Source: Pseudomonas syringae (lineage in GTDB: Bacteria; Pseudomonadota; Gammaproteobacteria; Pseudomonadales; Pseudomonadaceae). Taken from it: a stretch of DNA of 40,898 bases. Below are positions 39,480 to 40,898 of the stretch, in pieces (position 1 is the first letter of the stretch; every line of letters starts with the position of its first letter). Location: assembly GCF_021606685.1 (NCBI RefSeq), contig NZ_WKCB01000052.1, forward strand, positions 1-40,898. Reading direction: 5' to 3'. The notes under the pieces were generated by a model. It ran no database searches. It was not told the DNA's origin and saw only the letters and a program-made list of their open reading frames with translations. The position numbers were made by a program, and so were the translations under genes.

Positions 39480-40247
39480 TTAGCCGAAGCGGTAGATGTC
39501 CATCCCAAGAGCGCCCATGGTGAAACCTTGGTGCGCGATGCTGAACTCGCCCCCGGCGCCGCGTGCAAAGTACAGCGGTAATAAATGCTCATCACTGGGA
39601 TGGCTGCGAACGGCATGCGGTGCTTGGCGGCGATAGTCATGCAAGGCGCTTTCGTCGTTGGCCGCCAGCTTGGTCACTACCCAATCACGGAACTCGCGTG
39701 CCCAGGGCTCGATGCTCTCGGGCCCTGCGTGCCAGTCCAGCTCGCCCAGGTTGTGGGTGATGCTGCCAGAGCCGATCAGCAACACGCCTTGCTCGCGCAA
39801 GCCGGCGAGGGCATGCCCGACCCGTGTCTGCAGGGCAGGGCCCATGCGGCTGGGCAGGGAGACTTGCACCACCGGAATGTCTGCGGCGGGGTACATCAGC
39901 GACAGCGGCACCCAGGTGCCGTGGTCGAAGGGCCGTTGGTCATCGATACGCGCGTTCAGGCCATTGGCCTGCAGCCGTTGGGCAATCTCGCCGGCCAGTT
40001 GAGGGTCGCCCGGCGCCGGGTACTGCACGGCAAACAGTTCGCGCGGGAAGCCGCCGAAGTCGTGCCAGGTTTCGGGGGCGGCGCTGCCGCTGACGAGTAA
40101 TTCCTGGCTTTCCCAATGTGCCGACACCACCACAATTGCCTTGGGGCGAGGCAATTGCGCTGCTAAGCGTTGCAGCGCCGGGCCGCTGGCGCCGGGCTGC
40201 AGGGCGAGCATGGGCGAACCGTGGGAGATAAACAGGCTGGGGAGCAT
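39480..40247 (-). CDS. DODA-type extradiol dioxygenase (YgiD/LigB family)
   Basis: A 255-residue enzyme like plant 4,5-DOPA dioxygenase and E. coli YgiD. The metal-binding histidines are visible in ISHGSP, SAHWESQ and HPSDEHLLPLYF, with a further His in PFDHGTWVPL. The family cleaves catechol-type rings, but the physiological substrate in bacteria is mostly unknown. AGGA lies upstream of the ATG at 40247. It is divergent from tpm, 103 bases away. Confidence 0.92.
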   Translation of the reverse strand: MLPSLFISHGSPMLALQPGASGPALQRLAAQLPRPKAIVVVSAHWESQELLVSGSAAPETWHDFGGFPRELFAVQYPAPGDPQLAGEIAQRLQANGLNARIDDQRPFDHGTWVPLSLMYPAADIPVVQVSLPSRMGPALQTRVGHALAGLREQGVLLIGSGSITHNLGELDWHAGPESIEPWAREFRDWVVTKLAANDESALHDYRRQAPHAVRSHPSDEHLLPLYFARGAGGEFSIAHQGFTMGALGMDIYRFG

Positions 40248-40287
40248 AAGTGGGGTCCTGAGCGTTAATATGGGCCCATCTTCAATC

Positions 40288-40300
40288 AGATCATTGATCT
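40288..40300. promoter_or_regulatory. Short palindrome between dioxygenase and tpm
   Basis: AGATCA-t-TGATCT is a perfect 13-base palindrome in an AT-rich divergent promoter region. It may be a regulator site shared by both genes; no regulator gene is adjacent in the window. Confidence 0.35.
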
Positions 40301-40350
40301 AAATCTAATATAAGTTTTAGCGCAATTTGATCGATTTTTCGGGGTGATCC

Positions 40351-40898
40351 ATGGAACCCACGTTTTGGCAGGAGCGCTGGGCGCTCAATCAGATTGGCTT
40401 TCATTTGCCGCAGGTTAATCCTTACCTGCAACGCCATTGGCCGCATTTGAGCCTGGAGGAGGGCGCCAAAGTCTTGGTGCCTCTGTGTGGCAAAAGCCTG
40501 GATTTGATGTGGCTGGCAAGCCAGGGGCTGCGGGTCATGGGGGTGGAGCTGTCGGAGCAGGCGGTTGAGGCGTTTTTCAGTGAGCAGGGGCTTGCGCCGC
40601 GCATTACCCAGCGGGGTGGGTTCAAGGTGTACCAGGCCGATTTGATCGAGTTGTGGTGTGGGGATTTTTTCGCCCTGGAGGGTGAGGTGTTAGCGGGGTG
40701 TGATGCGCTTTATGATCGCGCTGCGTTGATCGCTTTGCCGCCGTTGATGCGGGCGCGGTATGCCGAGCATTTGAATAGGCTGCTGCCGTCGGGTTGTCAG
40801 GGGCTGCTGATTACGCTTGATTATGATCAGACGCAAAAGGCGGGTCCGCCGTTTGCTGTTTGCCATGATGAGGTGGGGGTGTTGTTGGGGGCTTGCTG
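40351..40898 (+). CDS. tpm: Thiopurine S-methyltransferase, N-terminal 182 codons
   Basis: The frame from ATG 40351 is open to the right edge, so the C-terminus is missing (the family has about 217 residues). It begins MEPTFWQERWALNQIGFHLPQ and has VLVPLCGKSLDLMWLASQG, the class I motif of bacterial TPMT, then VMGVELSEQAVEAFF and DALYDRAALIALPP. Bacterial Tpm methylates selenium or tellurium compounds and thiopurines, conferring tolerance to metalloids. GGGGTGATCC precedes the ATG; no strong ribosome site is visible. Confidence 0.95.
   Translation, partial: MEPTFWQERWALNQIGFHLPQVNPYLQRHWPHLSLEEGAKVLVPLCGKSLDLMWLASQGLRVMGVELSEQAVEAFFSEQGLAPRITQRGGFKVYQADLIELWCGDFFALEGEVLAGCDALYDRAALIALPPLMRARYAEHLNRLLPSGCQGLLITLDYDQTQKAGPPFAVCHDEVGVLLGAC

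Noticed and set aside
1..40898. CRISPR array, tRNA or rRNA genes, prophage or insertion sequence
   Set aside because: No regularly spaced direct repeats, cloverleaf, rRNA-like sequence, transposase or integrase could be found by reading both strands. The only repeated elements are REP/REPIN-type.

Overview
The window is chromosomal DNA of a Pseudomonas, most likely from the P. fluorescens group. The coding sequence is GC-rich and uses GC-rich codons. It carries an OprI-type lipoprotein, an EarP arginine rhamnosyltransferase next to an EF-P with Arg32, a CysB, an ohrR-ohr pair and a tpm gene. Between genes there are several inverted-repeat elements built on the 16-22 bp core typical of P. fluorescens REPINs (gtgggagggggcttgccccc). 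No rRNA, tRNA, CRISPR array, prophage, transposase or integrase was seen.

Left part (1-7.2 kb): the N-terminal 613 codons of a large RHS-repeat protein leave the window at position 1, and their apparent true start is separated from them by a one-base frame break. Then come a methyl-accepting chemotaxis protein, tatD, an MltF-like solute-binding/lytic transglycosylase protein, a DoxX membrane protein and a small hypothetical gene.

7.2-12.4 kb: a leftward three-gene ABC export-type operon (ATPase, permease, GldG-like auxiliary protein). Its ATPase has a damaged-looking P-loop and D-loop, and its upstream part looks AT-richer than its neighbours. Next are an unrecognised coiled-coil protein and greB, with a long hairpin between them.

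12.4-18.1 kb: a ybbA/ybbP-type ABC pair divergent from tesA, a small Cys-containing protein, an L,D-transpeptidase and oprI. This is an envelope-maintenance cluster. About 600 bp without a protein gene follow oprI, with a good rightward promoter at the oprI end.

18.6-24.6 kb: a GNAT acetyltransferase, type I DAHP synthase, a PilZ-like protein, a thioredoxin-like/ketopantoate reductase-like/5'-nucleotidase run, a universal stress protein and cysB.

24.6-29.7 kb: a GreA/B-family protein with a small membrane protein, earP and efp (EarP rhamnosylates EF-P Arg32), and the organic-peroxide module ohrR - ohr - alpha/beta hydrolase with two matching palindromes in front of ohr.

29.7-40.9 kb: two LysR regulators around a TauE/SafE transporter, a DUF1127 protein, a YcaQ-like DNA glycosylase, type II DAHP synthase, a spermidine-synthase-like protein, an enoyl-CoA hydratase/isomerase, a DEAD-box helicase with a long structured leader that appears to fold its own start codon into a stem, a DODA-type dioxygenase, and the first 182 codons of tpm cut by the right edge.

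Most of the window is ordinary core genome. The observations most worth testing are the deaD start-codon hairpin with a competing alternative stem, the degenerate ATPase of the GldFG-like operon, the RHS frame break at a G run, the gene-free interval with a promoter beside oprI, and the two arm orientations of the REPIN-like repeats.
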